Positions 16,369 to 25,356 of a DNA stretch of 64,000 nucleotides are shown piece by piece. How positions within the stretch are numbered: the stretch's first letter is position 1; the number at the start of each line of letters is the position of its first letter. The notes below the pieces were generated by a model. It had not been told where the DNA came from and ran no database searches. It was given only the letters and a program-made list of their open reading frames with translations. The position numbers and the translations under genes were made by a program. This DNA comes from AP-15 sp035570935 (GTDB lineage: Bacteria; Pseudomonadota; Alphaproteobacteria; ATCC43930; CGMCC-115725). The stretch spans positions 12,646-76,645 of the forward strand of contig DATMKU010000032.1 in NCBI GenBank assembly GCA_035570935.1, given 5' to 3'.

Positions 16369-16614
16369 GCTGGAAAAGTTTGTGCGCTCAACGACAACCG
16401 GGCGGCCGACGACCGCCGCAAATTGCTGGCCTTCGCCCGCGACCTATTGAATTCGGATTACGCCGGGCATCGGCTGAGCCTTGTCCAATTCGCCCCGGCG
16501 CCGCACTTCAATCATTTGAACGCGGTCTACAACGCCTTCGACTTTTCAGGCCCGCTCGAATTCGTGAAGAAGGCCGCGGGTCTGTCGGACGGGGTCGGCG
16601 GCGAGGCGGATTGA
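16369..16614 (+). pseudogene. C-terminal remnant, possibly of a 4-hydroxyphenylacetate 3-monooxygenase-like flavin enzyme
   Basis: The open frame encodes RRKLLAFARDLLNSDYAGHR, then LSLVQFAPAPHFNHLNAVY and FDFSGPLEFVKKAAGLSD. This resembles the helical C-terminal end of the HpaB family, as far as I can judge from memory. No N-terminal or catalytic region exists upstream, where the divergent dienelactone hydrolase gene starts at 16256. No Shine-Dalgarno sequence precedes the GTG at 16369. It is most simply a decayed 3' fragment left after a deletion. The family assignment is tentative. Confidence 0.4.
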
Positions 16615-16674
16615 ACGCGGCAGCGGCGCACGCCTTCATCGTCCGGGGCTGAGAATTGGGGACTGCCAGAGGGC

Positions 16675-17883
16675 TCAAATCACCCGCTTTTCGCGGAGCT
16701 TGCGGATCTCGTCGGCGGAATAGCCGGCCAAATCCCGCAGCACGTTCTCGGTGTGCTCGCCTTTGAGCGGCGCGCGGGTCGGCTCGAACGGCGAATCCGA
16801 CAGCCGCACCGGGCAGCCGATCATCGAGAACCGGCCGCGCGTCGGATGGTCGAGATCGAAGACCGTGCCGCGTTCGCGCAAATGCGGGTCGGCGAGAACT
16901 TCGGCGGTGTCGAGCACGGCACCGCAGGGAATGCCGCGGCCAGCGAAGGCCCGCATGACCTCGCGCTTTTCGCGGCTTTTCGTCCAGCTCTCGATGACTT
17001 CGGTCAATGCCGCCTGGTTGCGGGCGCGCGCCGCCGGGCTCGAAAAGCGTTCGTCGGTGCGCAGTTCCGGCCGGCCTAAGACCTCGGTCACCGCCGCGAA
17101 CATCTCGGGATTGTCCGGCGGGATGATCATGTAGACGTAGTCGTTGCGACCGCCCTCGGCGCAACGCACCAGATCCGACCAGCCGCCGGTCGCCGAGCGG
17201 TTGCCGGTGCGTTCGAGCGGTTTTCCGGTAGCCAATGTGCCAGTGTATTTGACCCTGGTCAGGTTCAGCACCGCCTCCTGCATCGCGACCTCGACGAGTT
17301 GGCCGCGCCCGGTCTGCCCGCGCTGGACGAGGGCGGCGAGGATCGCGATCGCGAGGTGCATGCCGGTGCCCGAATCGCCGATATTGGCGCCGTTGACCAT
17401 GGGCGGGCCGTCGGCTTCGCCGGTGACGCTCATCGCCCCCGAGGTCGCCTGCGCCACCGGCTCAAAGCATTTGAAGCCGCTATAGGGGCCATAGGAGCCG
17501 AAGCCCTTCACCGACGCATAGATCGCGCGCGGGTTGAGCTGGTGCACCGACTCCCAGCCGAGCCCGAGCCGCTCCATGACGCCTGGCCCCAAATTCTCGG
17601 CGACGATGTCGCATTCGGCGACGAGGCGGCGGGCGATCTCCTTGCCGTCGTCGCTCTTCAGATCGAGGACGATGCTGCGCTTCGAACTGTTGAGCAGCAG
17701 GAAAAAGAAGCTGTCGATTTCGGGATTGTCCATGTTCCACAGCCGCCGCGCCCGATCGCCATGTGGCGGCCGCTCGATCTTGATCACGTCGGCGCCGAGC
17801 CAGGCGAGCATCTGGGTGCAGGACGGGCCGGCCTGGTCGTGCGTGAAATCGATGACACGAATGCCTGCGAGTGCCTGGGTCAT
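16675..17883 (-). CDS. CaiB/BaiF-type CoA-transferase, close to formyl-CoA:oxalate CoA-transferase
   Basis: A 402-residue family III CoA-transferase. The N terminus (ALAGIRVIDFTHDQAGPSCT followed by QMLAWLGADVIKIERP) is very close to Frc. FFLLLNSSKRSIVLDLKSDD precedes the catalytic Asp region NANIGDSGTGMHLAIAI. The start at 17883 follows GAAGGAAA; a longer open frame upstream has no homology. No oxalyl-CoA decarboxylase is nearby, so oxalate use cannot be assumed, and other acyl-CoA donors are possible. It stands alone on the minus strand. Confidence 0.85.
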   Translation of the reverse strand: MTQALAGIRVIDFTHDQAGPSCTQMLAWLGADVIKIERPPHGDRARRLWNMDNPEIDSFFFLLLNSSKRSIVLDLKSDDGKEIARRLVAECDIVAENLGPGVMERLGLGWESVHQLNPRAIYASVKGFGSYGPYSGFKCFEPVAQATSGAMSVTGEADGPPMVNGANIGDSGTGMHLAIAILAALVQRGQTGRGQLVEVAMQEAVLNLTRVKYTGTLATGKPLERTGNRSATGGWSDLVRCAEGGRNDYVYMIIPPDNPEMFAAVTEVLGRPELRTDERFSSPAARARNQAALTEVIESWTKSREKREVMRAFAGRGIPCGAVLDTAEVLADPHLRERGTVFDLDHPTRGRFSMIGCPVRLSDSPFEPTRAPLKGEHTENVLRDLAGYSADEIRKLREKRVI

Positions 17884-18162
17884 AACGCTTTCCTTCCCCT
17901 CTCCGTGATGCGGGCCCATCCGACGAGAGAGTGTCATTCTTCGCCGGTCCGGTCTACCAATGGTCGTTGATTGATCAAACCCGGCGACACCCAAACTTTC
18001 GCTCCCGAGGAAATTTTCCCGACAGGCGAGAACACCGGCGGGTGAACCGCGTTTAGGAATCGGACGCGTCAAAGGCGCGTCGCGCGGCGGGCGCGCGGCA
18101 GTTCGGGACAGTAGCGAGGATAAGCCGGCGATGGCAGTCATCTCGATGCCGGATAGCGTTTT

Positions 18163-18891
18163 GTGACGATCGTAGCGGCGAGGACAAAGCCGGCCGCCGG
18201 GACCGATCCGCGCCGCAAACGGAGCATCGCCGCGCCGGCGACGTCATGTTCTGCGACAGACCGGGCCATGATGGCGCGCTGCATCGAGCTGTCGCGAGCC
18301 GCGGTGAGCAAGGGCGAATACCCGTTCGCGACAGTAATCGCCCTCGATGGGCAGGTCGTGGCGGAGGGGATCAACAGCACCATCCGGGCTGGCGACGTGT
18401 CGCGCCACGCCGAGATCAGCGCCCTCTCGCAGGCGCAAAAGACGATTGGCCGGGAGGGACTTCGCCGCGGTACGCTCTATTCCAATATCGAGCCGTGCGC
18501 GATGTGCGCCTATTGCATTCGCGAGGCCTGGATCAGCCGGGTGGTCTATGCCCTCGCCTCGCCGGTCATGGGCGGCCTGTCGAAATGGAATATCTTGCGC
18601 GACGACGGCCTGGCCGACCGCATACCGGAGATCTTTGGCCCGGTACCCGAGGTCGTCAGCGGCGTCCTGTTAAAGGAAGCCCAACAGGCCTGGCGGGACT
18701 GGAGCCCCTTCGCCTGGGAGATGATCAAATTGCGCGGGTTGCTGACCGCACCCTGTGGGCAGGAGGGTCGTATCCAGGTGCAGCCCGCGCACAGCCAGTC
18801 CCTGTGGCATTACCTGCAAATCCTCTTCATGCGAAGCGGTCAATCTCGAACGCGAATCGCGGGCGGCGCCGCTCGGCGCGACGATTCGTGA
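18163..18891 (+). CDS. Zinc-dependent nucleoside/tRNA deaminase family protein
   Basis: A protein of up to 242 residues in the cytidine deaminase fold, with zinc motifs VSRHAEISALSQA (HAE) and IEPCAMCAYCIREAW (PCxxC). The closest groups are the TadA/guanine deaminase-like nucleoside deaminases. The GTG at 18163 gives the longest frame; an ATG at 18265 or 18268 (MMARCIELSRAAV) starts exactly at the domain and is equally likely. The last 40 residues, after PCGQEG, are Gln/Ser/Arg-rich and unlike the family, suggesting a read-through tail. It is followed 31 bp later by a methyltransferase gene. Confidence 0.8.
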   Translation: MTIVAARTKPAAGTDPRRKRSIAAPATSCSATDRAMMARCIELSRAAVSKGEYPFATVIALDGQVVAEGINSTIRAGDVSRHAEISALSQAQKTIGREGLRRGTLYSNIEPCAMCAYCIREAWISRVVYALASPVMGGLSKWNILRDDGLADRIPEIFGPVPEVVSGVLLKEAQQAWRDWSPFAWEMIKLRGLLTAPCGQEGRIQVQPAHSQSLWHYLQILFMRSGQSRTRIAGGAARRDDS

Positions 18892-18922
18892 GCCGGCCGT
18901 CCCGGCCGAGGAGCATTCAACC

Positions 18923-19729
18923 ATGGATCAGCTGTCTCCAACTGCCGGCGGCGCGGTCGAAATTGGCGGGGCTGGAGCGCCCCTCGCCCGCCGAGCCCGG
19001 CCGCAGGGGCCGTTCCGCCGCGTCCTGCGCCGTTCGATCCACTTCTTTGCCTATCATCTAATCCTTGGCGCGCGGCGCACCCGGATCACGCGGGCAGCGG
19101 GGTTTCGCCTCACCGTGCGGCCGACGGTGTTTCATCCGCGCTACTTTATCAGCAGCGAGTGCTTTGCCGAATTCATCGGCCGCCTCGACCTGCGCGGCAA
19201 GCGCGTCGCCGATGTCGGAACCGGGTCGGGCATCCTCGCTCTCGCGGCGGCCCGCGCCGGCGCCGAAACCGTCATCGCCGCCGACATCAATCCGAACGCC
19301 GCTTTGACCGCCGCCGAAAACGCGCGCGCCAATGGCTTTGGCGAGCGCATCGGCGCGGTGTGTTCCAATTTGCTCTCGGCGCTGGCGCCTAGGCCGCTTT
19401 TCGACGTGATCCTGTCGAGCCCGCCCAAGCATGCGGGCGAGCCGCGCGATCTCGCCGATCGCGGCTGGCATGCCGGCCCGCACTATCGCGACGTCGCCGC
19501 TTTATTCGAAGAGGCGCGCGAGCGATTGAAACCGGGCGGGCGGCTCTACGTCATGGTCTCGACGGATACCGACCTCGAGCTGTTCGGCCGCCTCATCGAT
19601 CGGGCCGGATTTGATGCGCGACCCGTTCACGAGCGCTCGATCCTGATCGAGTCGTTTATCATCTACGAATTGCTCGCGCCGACAATCGCCGGGCATCGCG
19701 ATCTGAGTCACGCCGCGGCCGCTGATTGA
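18923..19729 (+). CDS. SAM-dependent methyltransferase, HemK/PrmC-like
   Basis: A 268-residue class I methyltransferase. SAM-binding motif I is RVADVGTGSGILALAAARAG, motif II is VIAADINPNAALTAAEN, and motif IV is VILSSPPKHAG, the SSPP form of the NPPY motif used by enzymes that methylate glutamine or an exocyclic amine. HYRDVAALFEEARERLKPGG follows. A basic N-terminal extension of about 65 residues precedes the domain. The start at 18923 has GAGGAG 9 bp upstream. The 3' end overlaps the convergent aldo/keto reductase gene by 22 bp. The substrate is unknown. Confidence 0.8.
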   Translation: MDQLSPTAGGAVEIGGAGAPLARRARPQGPFRRVLRRSIHFFAYHLILGARRTRITRAAGFRLTVRPTVFHPRYFISSECFAEFIGRLDLRGKRVADVGTGSGILALAAARAGAETVIAADINPNAALTAAENARANGFGERIGAVCSNLLSALAPRPLFDVILSSPPKHAGEPRDLADRGWHAGPHYRDVAALFEEARERLKPGGRLYVMVSTDTDLELFGRLIDRAGFDARPVHERSILIESFIIYELLAPTIAGHRDLSHAAAAD

Positions 19730-20679
19730 TCGACCCGCGCGATCAGGTCGGGCGGCAGCGGCCCGGCCTCGGCCGCGGCGACGCACTCGGCAAGCTCAAC
19801 GCGGTTTTTGACCCCCAGCACCAGCGTGTCGACCCCGAGCGACAATGCGTAGCGATGAGCAAGGGCTGCAGGGCTCGTCCCCAGCTCGACCGCCAGGCGG
19901 CGAAAGCCAGCGGCACGCGCATAGTCGCGCATCTCGGGATGGTCCAATGGCAAGGACCTGTCGAGCGCGCTGGTCAAGGCACCGGCCTGAACCGCGCGAA
20001 TGCCCATGATGCCGACCCCGTTCGCCCGCGCCGCGGCGATGATTTCGCGCGGCTTGGCCGGGCCGTCGAAGAATTTCAGCGCACCCGGCGAGTCGAGCAG
20101 ATTGGCGATGCATTGCACCGCCGCCGGTGCGGGGGTTTCGCCGACGAGCCGGACGATCGTGTCGGGATGGCCGATGCCGGTCACTCCCCAGGCGCCGATC
20201 AGCCCCTCGGCGACAAGCTTGTCAAAGACCGGGCGGACATGCGCGGCAAACGTCTCGTAGAGCGTCATCCGCGAGGCGGCATCGGGCCAACGTTCACGAT
20301 GGACCGAATCGGGCACGACATTGGAATGCAGGAAGAACAAATCGAGATGCGACAATCGCAGCCGGCGTAGGCTGCCTTCGATCGACCGGCGCAGCGCGGG
20401 TTCGATGTCGGCCGGCGGCAGCTCGCCAAGATTGCATTTGCTGGTGACCCGCACGCCCTCGGGCAGTCGGCCGCCGAACGCGGCTCCGACGACTTCTTCC
20501 GCCTTGCCGTCGCCATAGCGCGGCGCGAGATCGAGAAGGTCGATCCCGGCCTCGACCGCGGCATGCACGGTCGCGACGCATTCTTCAAAGGTGGTCTCGC
20601 CCCACACCTGGCCCAGCCCGCCGCCGCCCAAAGTCAGTGCCGATACCGGCGAAAGCTCCCCCAAATGATGCCGCTGCAT
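19708..20679 (-). CDS. Aldo/keto reductase
   Basis: A 323-residue NADPH-dependent oxidoreductase of the galactose-dehydrogenase-like AKR group. The catalytic tetrad is visible: Asp and Tyr in GIDLLDLAPRYGDGKAEEVV, Lys in VRVTSKCNLGE, and His in DLFFLHSNVVPD. ALSLGVDTLVLGVKNRVELAE near the end contacts the cofactor. The ATG at 20679 is backed by GGAGG 7 bp upstream; a longer frame begins in the tRNA flank and is rejected. The stop lies inside the end of the convergent methyltransferase gene. Confidence 0.88.
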   Translation of the reverse strand: MQRHHLGELSPVSALTLGGGGLGQVWGETTFEECVATVHAAVEAGIDLLDLAPRYGDGKAEEVVGAAFGGRLPEGVRVTSKCNLGELPPADIEPALRRSIEGSLRRLRLSHLDLFFLHSNVVPDSVHRERWPDAASRMTLYETFAAHVRPVFDKLVAEGLIGAWGVTGIGHPDTIVRLVGETPAPAAVQCIANLLDSPGALKFFDGPAKPREIIAAARANGVGIMGIRAVQAGALTSALDRSLPLDHPEMRDYARAAGFRRLAVELGTSPAALAHRYALSLGVDTLVLGVKNRVELAECVAAAEAGPLPPDLIARVDQSAAAA

Positions 20680-20810
20680 GACAATCCTCCGCGGTGCCGC
20701 CAGCCTGCCGCCGACGCCTTCGTCGATCTTACCGCCGGCGGGGCCAAGCCGCATCCGCCGCCGCCTTGACAGGGTTTGCCGGTGCACCCTAAATGCCGCC
20801 GGCCGGGCGC

Positions 20811-20885
20811 GGGCGCGTAGCTCAGCGGGAGAGCACACCCTTCACACGGGTGGGGTCACAGGTTCAATCCCTGTCGCGCCCACCA
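20811..20885 (+). tRNA. tRNA-Val (anticodon CAC)
   Basis: A 75-nt canonical cloverleaf: acceptor GGGCGCG/CGCGCCC, D-stem GCTC/GAGC, anticodon stem CACCC/GGGTG with loop TTCACAC (anticodon CAC at 20843-20845, U33 present), and T-arm ACAGG-TTCAATC-CCTGT. Discriminator A and an encoded CCA follow (20883-20885). It reads GUG codons. Confidence 0.93.
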
Positions 20886-20914
20886 TCGGCCCCCGCGAAA
20901 CGGCGCCAGCCGGC

Positions 20915-20990
20915 AGGCGCGTAGCTCAGTGGCAGAGCGCTCCTACCACATGGGAGAGGTCAGGGGTTCGATTCCCTTTCGCGCCTACCA
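20915..20990 (+). tRNA. tRNA-like gene, apparent anticodon CAC, abnormal
   Basis: A 76-nt tRNA-like sequence 29 bp after the tRNA-Val gene. The acceptor AGGCGCG/CGCGCCT, D-arm GCTC/GAGC and encoded ACCA are good. The anticodon stem CTCCT/GGGAG closes a loop ACCACAT whose central triplet is CAC, but position 33 is C instead of the near-universal U. One extra T sits between the T-stem and the acceptor 3' strand. It is probably a diverged tandem copy of the Val tRNA or a pseudo-tRNA; a functional isoacceptor is less likely. Confidence 0.5.
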
Positions 20991-21122
20991 TTCTGCGCAC
21001 CAATGCGCGAAGACAAGCGCAGGCTCGGCTTCGCCGAGGCCTGAGCTTCGGCGCTATCGACCGCGCCGCTTGGCCGGCGTAGGCTCTCCGCAGACAGGCT
21101 TTGAGGGCATGCGGAGGCAAGG

Positions 21123-22001
21123 ATGCAGCTCGCGCGGATTGGCGGTTTCGAGGTCCATCGGGTCGCCGAATACGAGGGCCCGTTTCTGGCCCCGGAGGAG
21201 TTCTTTCCCGATTTCGACCCCGAAATCGTGCGGTCGAACGCCGAGCTATTGGGCCCGCGGCTGATCGACCCGGCGAGCGGCAGGCTGATCTTCAGCTTTC
21301 ACACGTTTGTCGTCAAAACCGGCCATCACACGATCCTGATCGATTCCTGTCTCGGCAACGACAAGGAGCGTCCGTCCCGGCCGCAATTCCACCGCATGCG
21401 CAGCAACTACCTCGCCGATCTGGCGGCCGCCGGGGTCCAGCCGGAAGCTGTCGATTTTGTCATGTGCACCCATCTGCACTGGGACCATGTCGGCTGGAAC
21501 ACCCGGCTCGAAAGCGGCAGTTGGGTCCCGACCTTTCCCAAGGCGCGCTACGTCATGGCGCGGCGCGAATACGGGCATTGGGAAGCCATACAGAAACAGG
21601 GCGAGGACACGCCGCACCGCCGCGCCTTTGAGGACAGCGTGCTGCCGGTCGTGCGGACCGGCCAGTCGCAATTGGTCGACGACGATTTCGCGCTCGAAGA
21701 CGGGCTGTGGTTCGAAGCCGCTCCCGGCCACACGCCGGGCAATGTCGTGATTCATGCGCGCTCGGGCGACGACGAGGCCGTTTTCATGGGCGACGTGCTG
21801 CACCACCCGCTGCAGCTAATAAAGCCGGAATGGTCGACCTTTGCCTGCACCGACCGCGAATTGTCGCGGAAAACGCGCACTCGGCTGGTCGAAGAGCATG
21901 CCGAGGCCGGCACGCGGCTGTTGCCGGCGCATTTCCCGACACCGACCGCCGGCCATATCCGCCGCCGCGGCAGCGCCTACCGCTACGAATTCGAGCAATG
22001 A
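21123..22001 (+). CDS. MBL-fold metallo-hydrolase
   Basis: A 292-residue metallo-beta-lactamase-fold hydrolase. The dinuclear zinc motif is DFVMCTHLHWDHVGWN (HxHxDH), with further ligands in EAAPGHTPGNVVIH, FMGDVLHHP and LLPAHFPTPTAGHI. HTFVVKTGHHTILIDSCLGND forms the first beta layer. The family includes lactonases and alkyl-sulfatase-like enzymes, and this form with a long N terminus resembles quorum-quenching lactonase relatives. The substrate cannot be read from the sequence. It starts 132 bp after the tRNA-like gene. Confidence 0.85.
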   Translation: MQLARIGGFEVHRVAEYEGPFLAPEEFFPDFDPEIVRSNAELLGPRLIDPASGRLIFSFHTFVVKTGHHTILIDSCLGNDKERPSRPQFHRMRSNYLADLAAAGVQPEAVDFVMCTHLHWDHVGWNTRLESGSWVPTFPKARYVMARREYGHWEAIQKQGEDTPHRRAFEDSVLPVVRTGQSQLVDDDFALEDGLWFEAAPGHTPGNVVIHARSGDDEAVFMGDVLHHPLQLIKPEWSTFACTDRELSRKTRTRLVEEHAEAGTRLLPAHFPTPTAGHIRRRGSAYRYEFEQ

Positions 22002-22119
22002 AGCAGCACCTGTGACAACCGCCAAGCCGCGCCCAGCCAGGCCCGCTGGGTTGGTCGGAATAATTAGCGTAAGGTGCTCACCGGTGTCTCTGCGCTAACC
22101 GGATAGGAGCATGGCCGCC

Positions 22120-22392
22120 ATGATCCGCCGACTACTTGCAACGACGGTGCTCCTGCTTCTCGCTGTTGGAGGATTCTGTGGCGCCGGTCCTGGGGAAATC
22201 GTACCTTTCAATCCCTTTGGATTGCTATTCTTGGGTCTCTCTCTCCTGGTTTGGTGCAAGTGGACAATAATTGCGGGGGCTTTCAGTCCAGCGCTGTTCG
22301 ACGGGATGTGCGCACGCAACAGCGGCACCTTTCGCGCTGTCGATGACAATTATCGCCGTGATGGGCAGCGGCCCTATCGCGAAGCAGAGTAG
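22120..22392 (+). CDS. Small two-helix membrane protein of unknown function
   Basis: A 90-residue protein with two hydrophobic segments, RRLLATTVLLLLAVGGFCG and PFGLLFLGLSLLVWCKWTII. The second half is polar and rich in Arg and Asn (GTFRAVDDNYRRDGQR). AGGAG at 22105-22109 favours the ATG at 22120; the ATG at 22111 is too close. The nucleotide composition is less GC-rich than that of its neighbours. I do not recognise the family. It sits alone between the MBL hydrolase and the ThDP enzyme. Confidence 0.5.
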   Translation: MIRRLLATTVLLLLAVGGFCGAGPGEIVPFNPFGLLFLGLSLLVWCKWTIIAGAFSPALFDGMCARNSGTFRAVDDNYRRDGQRPYREAE

Positions 22393-22533
22393 CGTTACCC
22401 ACCGTGGCCAGGCCGCGTCGGCGGTTGGCTATGACATTCAGCACGCATCTCTGAAGCGGGACCTAATCACATCTATTATGCTGGGCGACGCGCCGGGGCT
22501 CGCGACGGAGTGAAGGGCGGCGAGGAGCAACCA

Positions 22534-24168
22534 ATGACCAAGATGACGGGGAGCGGGGCGCTCGTCGAGATGCTGCGCCGCAATGGCGTGGATACGATTT
22601 TTGCGCTGCCGGGGGTGCAGAACGACGCGCTGTTTGTCGCCTTTTACGATGCCGGCGAGGCGTTGCGCGTGATCCACACCCGCCACGAGCAGGGTGCGGC
22701 CTACATGGCCTTCGGCTATGCCCGTGCGACCGGCAAGATCGGCGCCTACGCCGTCGTGCCTGGGCCGGGGTTTCTCAACACCACCGCGGCATTGTCCACC
22801 GCCTACGCGACCAATGCGCCGGTCTTGTGCATCAGCGGCCAGGTGCAATCCGACCTGATCGGGCGCGCCTATGGTCTGTTGCACGAGATCCCGGATCAGC
22901 TCGGCATCCTCTCCAGCCTGACCAAATGGGCGGCCCGCACCGACCATCCGACCGAAATCGGCAAGCGCGTCAACGAGGCCTTCCGCCAGTTGCGCGACGG
23001 CCGGCCGCGCCCGGTCGGGCTCGAAATCCCGCCCGATGTGCTGGCGCTGGCGACCGAGGTGTCGTTGCCCTCGCCCGAACCCCCGCCATCGCCGACCGAA
23101 CCCGACACGGACCAGATCGACCAGGCGGCACGGCTCCTCGCCGCCGCCAAAAAGCCGCTGATCTTTGTTGGCGGCGGCGCCGTCGATGCCGGCGAGGAAG
23201 TACTGGCGACCGCGGAAATGTTGCAGGCCCCGGTCGTCTGCTTTACCGGCGGCAAGGGCATCGTCAGCGACCGGCATTACCTCGCGCAATCAGGCCTCGC
23301 CGGGCACGAGCTGTGGCGCGAAACCGACGTCGTGCTTGCGGTCGGCACCCGCCTGCACCAGCCGCAACTGCGCTGGGGCGTCGATCGCGACCTGAAACTG
23401 ATCCGGATCGATATCGACCCGACCGAGATCACCCGCTTTTTCAAGCCGGCGCTCGGCATCGTCGCCGACGCGAAAGCCGCGCTTACCGCGCTCCTCCGCG
23501 CGCTCGACCGTCACGCGCCGAAACAAACCTCGCGCCAGGACGAGCTCGAAATATTGAAGGCGGCCACCCTCGCCGGGTTGGAAGAAAAACTCGGCCCGCA
23601 ATGCGAATATCTGCGGGCGATCCGCGCCGAACTGCCCGATGACGGCATCTATGTCGAGGATTTGACCCAGGTCGGCTATGTCGGGCGGATGGCGTTCCCG
23701 GTCTACCAGCCGCGCACCTATATCCACAGCGGCTATCAGGGCACGTTGGGGTTCGGCTTCGCGACCGCACTCGGCGCCAAGGTCGGGCGGCCCGACCGGC
23801 CGGTCGTGTCGGTCTCCGGCGATGGCGGGTTCCTGTACAACGTCCAGGAACTCTCGACCGCGGCGCGACATGGCATTGACATCGTCGCGATCGTCTTTGC
23901 CGACGGGGCCTATGGCAATGTCCGCCGCATGCAGAAGGAGGATTACGGCAATCGACTGATCGGCGTCGATCTGCAGAACCCACAATTCCCGAAAATGGCC
24001 GAGAGCTTTGGTGTTGCCGGGGTCAAGACGACGACCCCCGACGATTTGCGCCGCGAGCTTGCCGCCGCCCTCAAGCGCCGCGGCACCACCTTGATCGAGG
24101 TCGCGGTCGGCGAAATGCCCGATCCGTGGAAGGTGCTGGTCCCGCCGCGTATCCGTGGCACGAGATAG
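22534..24168 (+). CDS. Thiamine-diphosphate-dependent enzyme, acetolactate-synthase-like
   Basis: A 544-residue ThDP enzyme with the three-domain layout of acetolactate synthase and benzoylformate decarboxylase. The N-terminal PYR domain carries the cofactor-activating Glu in VIHTRHEQGAAYMAFGYARA. A central domain follows (AAAKKPLIFVGGGAVDAGEE). The C-terminal PP domain carries the Mg/ThDP motif VSVSGDGGFLYNVQELSTA with DGAYGN. The start at 22534 follows GAGGAG by 6 bp. It lacks the adjoining small regulatory subunit of biosynthetic AHAS and lies 8 bp before a ureohydrolase gene, which favours a catabolic role, possibly on an oxo acid made after guanidino-group removal. Confidence 0.85.
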   Translation: MTKMTGSGALVEMLRRNGVDTIFALPGVQNDALFVAFYDAGEALRVIHTRHEQGAAYMAFGYARATGKIGAYAVVPGPGFLNTTAALSTAYATNAPVLCISGQVQSDLIGRAYGLLHEIPDQLGILSSLTKWAARTDHPTEIGKRVNEAFRQLRDGRPRPVGLEIPPDVLALATEVSLPSPEPPPSPTEPDTDQIDQAARLLAAAKKPLIFVGGGAVDAGEEVLATAEMLQAPVVCFTGGKGIVSDRHYLAQSGLAGHELWRETDVVLAVGTRLHQPQLRWGVDRDLKLIRIDIDPTEITRFFKPALGIVADAKAALTALLRALDRHAPKQTSRQDELEILKAATLAGLEEKLGPQCEYLRAIRAELPDDGIYVEDLTQVGYVGRMAFPVYQPRTYIHSGYQGTLGFGFATALGAKVGRPDRPVVSVSGDGGFLYNVQELSTAARHGIDIVAIVFADGAYGNVRRMQKEDYGNRLIGVDLQNPQFPKMAESFGVAGVKTTTPDDLRRELAAALKRRGTTLIEVAVGEMPDPWKVLVPPRIRGTR

Positions 24169-24176
24169 TCACGGCG

Positions 24177-25235
24177 ATGTTCGACAAGGCAAAGCTCGAC
24201 GCGCTGCGCGCCAAATACGACGGGGCGAAAGAAACCGAGGTCGCGCCGGAAAAATTCCGCGAGCCGTTGTCATTGGTCTTTGGCAGCGCCTATCGCCGGC
24301 CGATGCCTTACGCCGGTATCCCGACCCTGCTCGACGAGCCCTATCGGCCGGATGCAGCAGACCTGCCCGATTTCGCCGGCCTCGATGTGGCGCTTGTCGG
24401 CGTGCCGATGGATCTCGGCGTCACCAACAGGCCGGGCGCCCGCTTTGGGCCGCGCGCGGTGCGCGATATCGAGCGCATCGGACCTTACAACCACGCGCTC
24501 GAAATAACCCCGCGCGGCTTGTGCCATGTCGCCGACATCGGCGACGTGCCGATGCGCTCGCGCTACAGCCTCGACCAGTCGATCGAGGACATAGCACTCT
24601 TCTACGAGCGCATCCGCAAAGCCCGGGTGCGGCCGGTCTCGGTCGGCGGCGACCATTCGATCACCTTCCCGATCCTGAAATCGCTCGGCGCCGAGCGCCC
24701 GGTTGGCCTCGTCCATATCGACGCGCATTGCGACACGATGGGTGAGGTCGACGGGTCGAAATTCCACCATGGCGGCCCCTTCCGCCAGGCGGTGTTGGCC
24801 GGCGCGCTCGACCCCGAGCGCACAATCCAGATCGGCATCCGCGGCCCAGCCGAGATCTATTGGGGGTTTTCCTACGATTCCGGGATGACGGTGTTGCACA
24901 TCGAGGATGTCGATCGGCTCGGCATCGCCGCCGTCGTCGAACGGGCGCGGGCGGTGGTTGGCGATGGCCCGACCTACATCTCGCTCGATGTCGACGGGCT
25001 CGACCCGGCCTTTGCCCCCGGCACCGGCACGCCCGAGGCCGGCGGCCTCTCCCCGCGCGAGGCGCAAGCGATCTTGCATGGGCTAAAGGGTCTCGACATC
25101 GTCGGCGGCGACGTCGTCGAGGTCGCCCCGCAATACGACGCCACCACCAACACCGCGATGGTCGGCGCGCAAATGCTGTTCGAGATCTTCTCGCTCACCA
25201 CGCTCGGGCGCCATTTCCGCCGCCGCGCGGGCTGA
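24177..25235 (+). CDS. Ureohydrolase family protein (agmatinase/guanidinoalkanoate ureohydrolase type)
   Basis: A 352-residue Mn-dependent ureohydrolase. All metal motifs are present: RPVSVGGDHSITFPIL, VHIDAHCDTMGE and YISLDVDGLDPAFAPGTGTPE. Members remove urea from arginine, agmatine or guanidino acids. The insertion-rich N terminus and the HCDT variant resemble guanidinobutyrase or guanidinopropionase more than arginase. The start at 24177 is the first ATG after the ThDP gene (8 bp gap). It is co-directional with the ThDP enzyme and with the M81 gene that follows 121 bp later. Confidence 0.85.
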   Translation: MFDKAKLDALRAKYDGAKETEVAPEKFREPLSLVFGSAYRRPMPYAGIPTLLDEPYRPDAADLPDFAGLDVALVGVPMDLGVTNRPGARFGPRAVRDIERIGPYNHALEITPRGLCHVADIGDVPMRSRYSLDQSIEDIALFYERIRKARVRPVSVGGDHSITFPILKSLGAERPVGLVHIDAHCDTMGEVDGSKFHHGGPFRQAVLAGALDPERTIQIGIRGPAEIYWGFSYDSGMTVLHIEDVDRLGIAAVVERARAVVGDGPTYISLDVDGLDPAFAPGTGTPEAGGLSPREAQAILHGLKGLDIVGGDVVEVAPQYDATTNTAMVGAQMLFEIFSLTTLGRHFRRRAG

Positions 25236-25356
25236 TGGGGTCTTGCCGCACGGGGCACCCGACCGTGCGTCCGATCGGCGCCGCGGCGCGGCTATTGCGC
25301 CGCGATCATAAAGCCCGGCCTAATGCGCCAACTCCGAACGTTGTGAGGCCAGACCG

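Noticed and set aside
20811..20990. The tRNA pair considered as an integration site for an island
   Set aside because: No integrase, no 3'-end direct repeat and no compositional shift were seen on either side.
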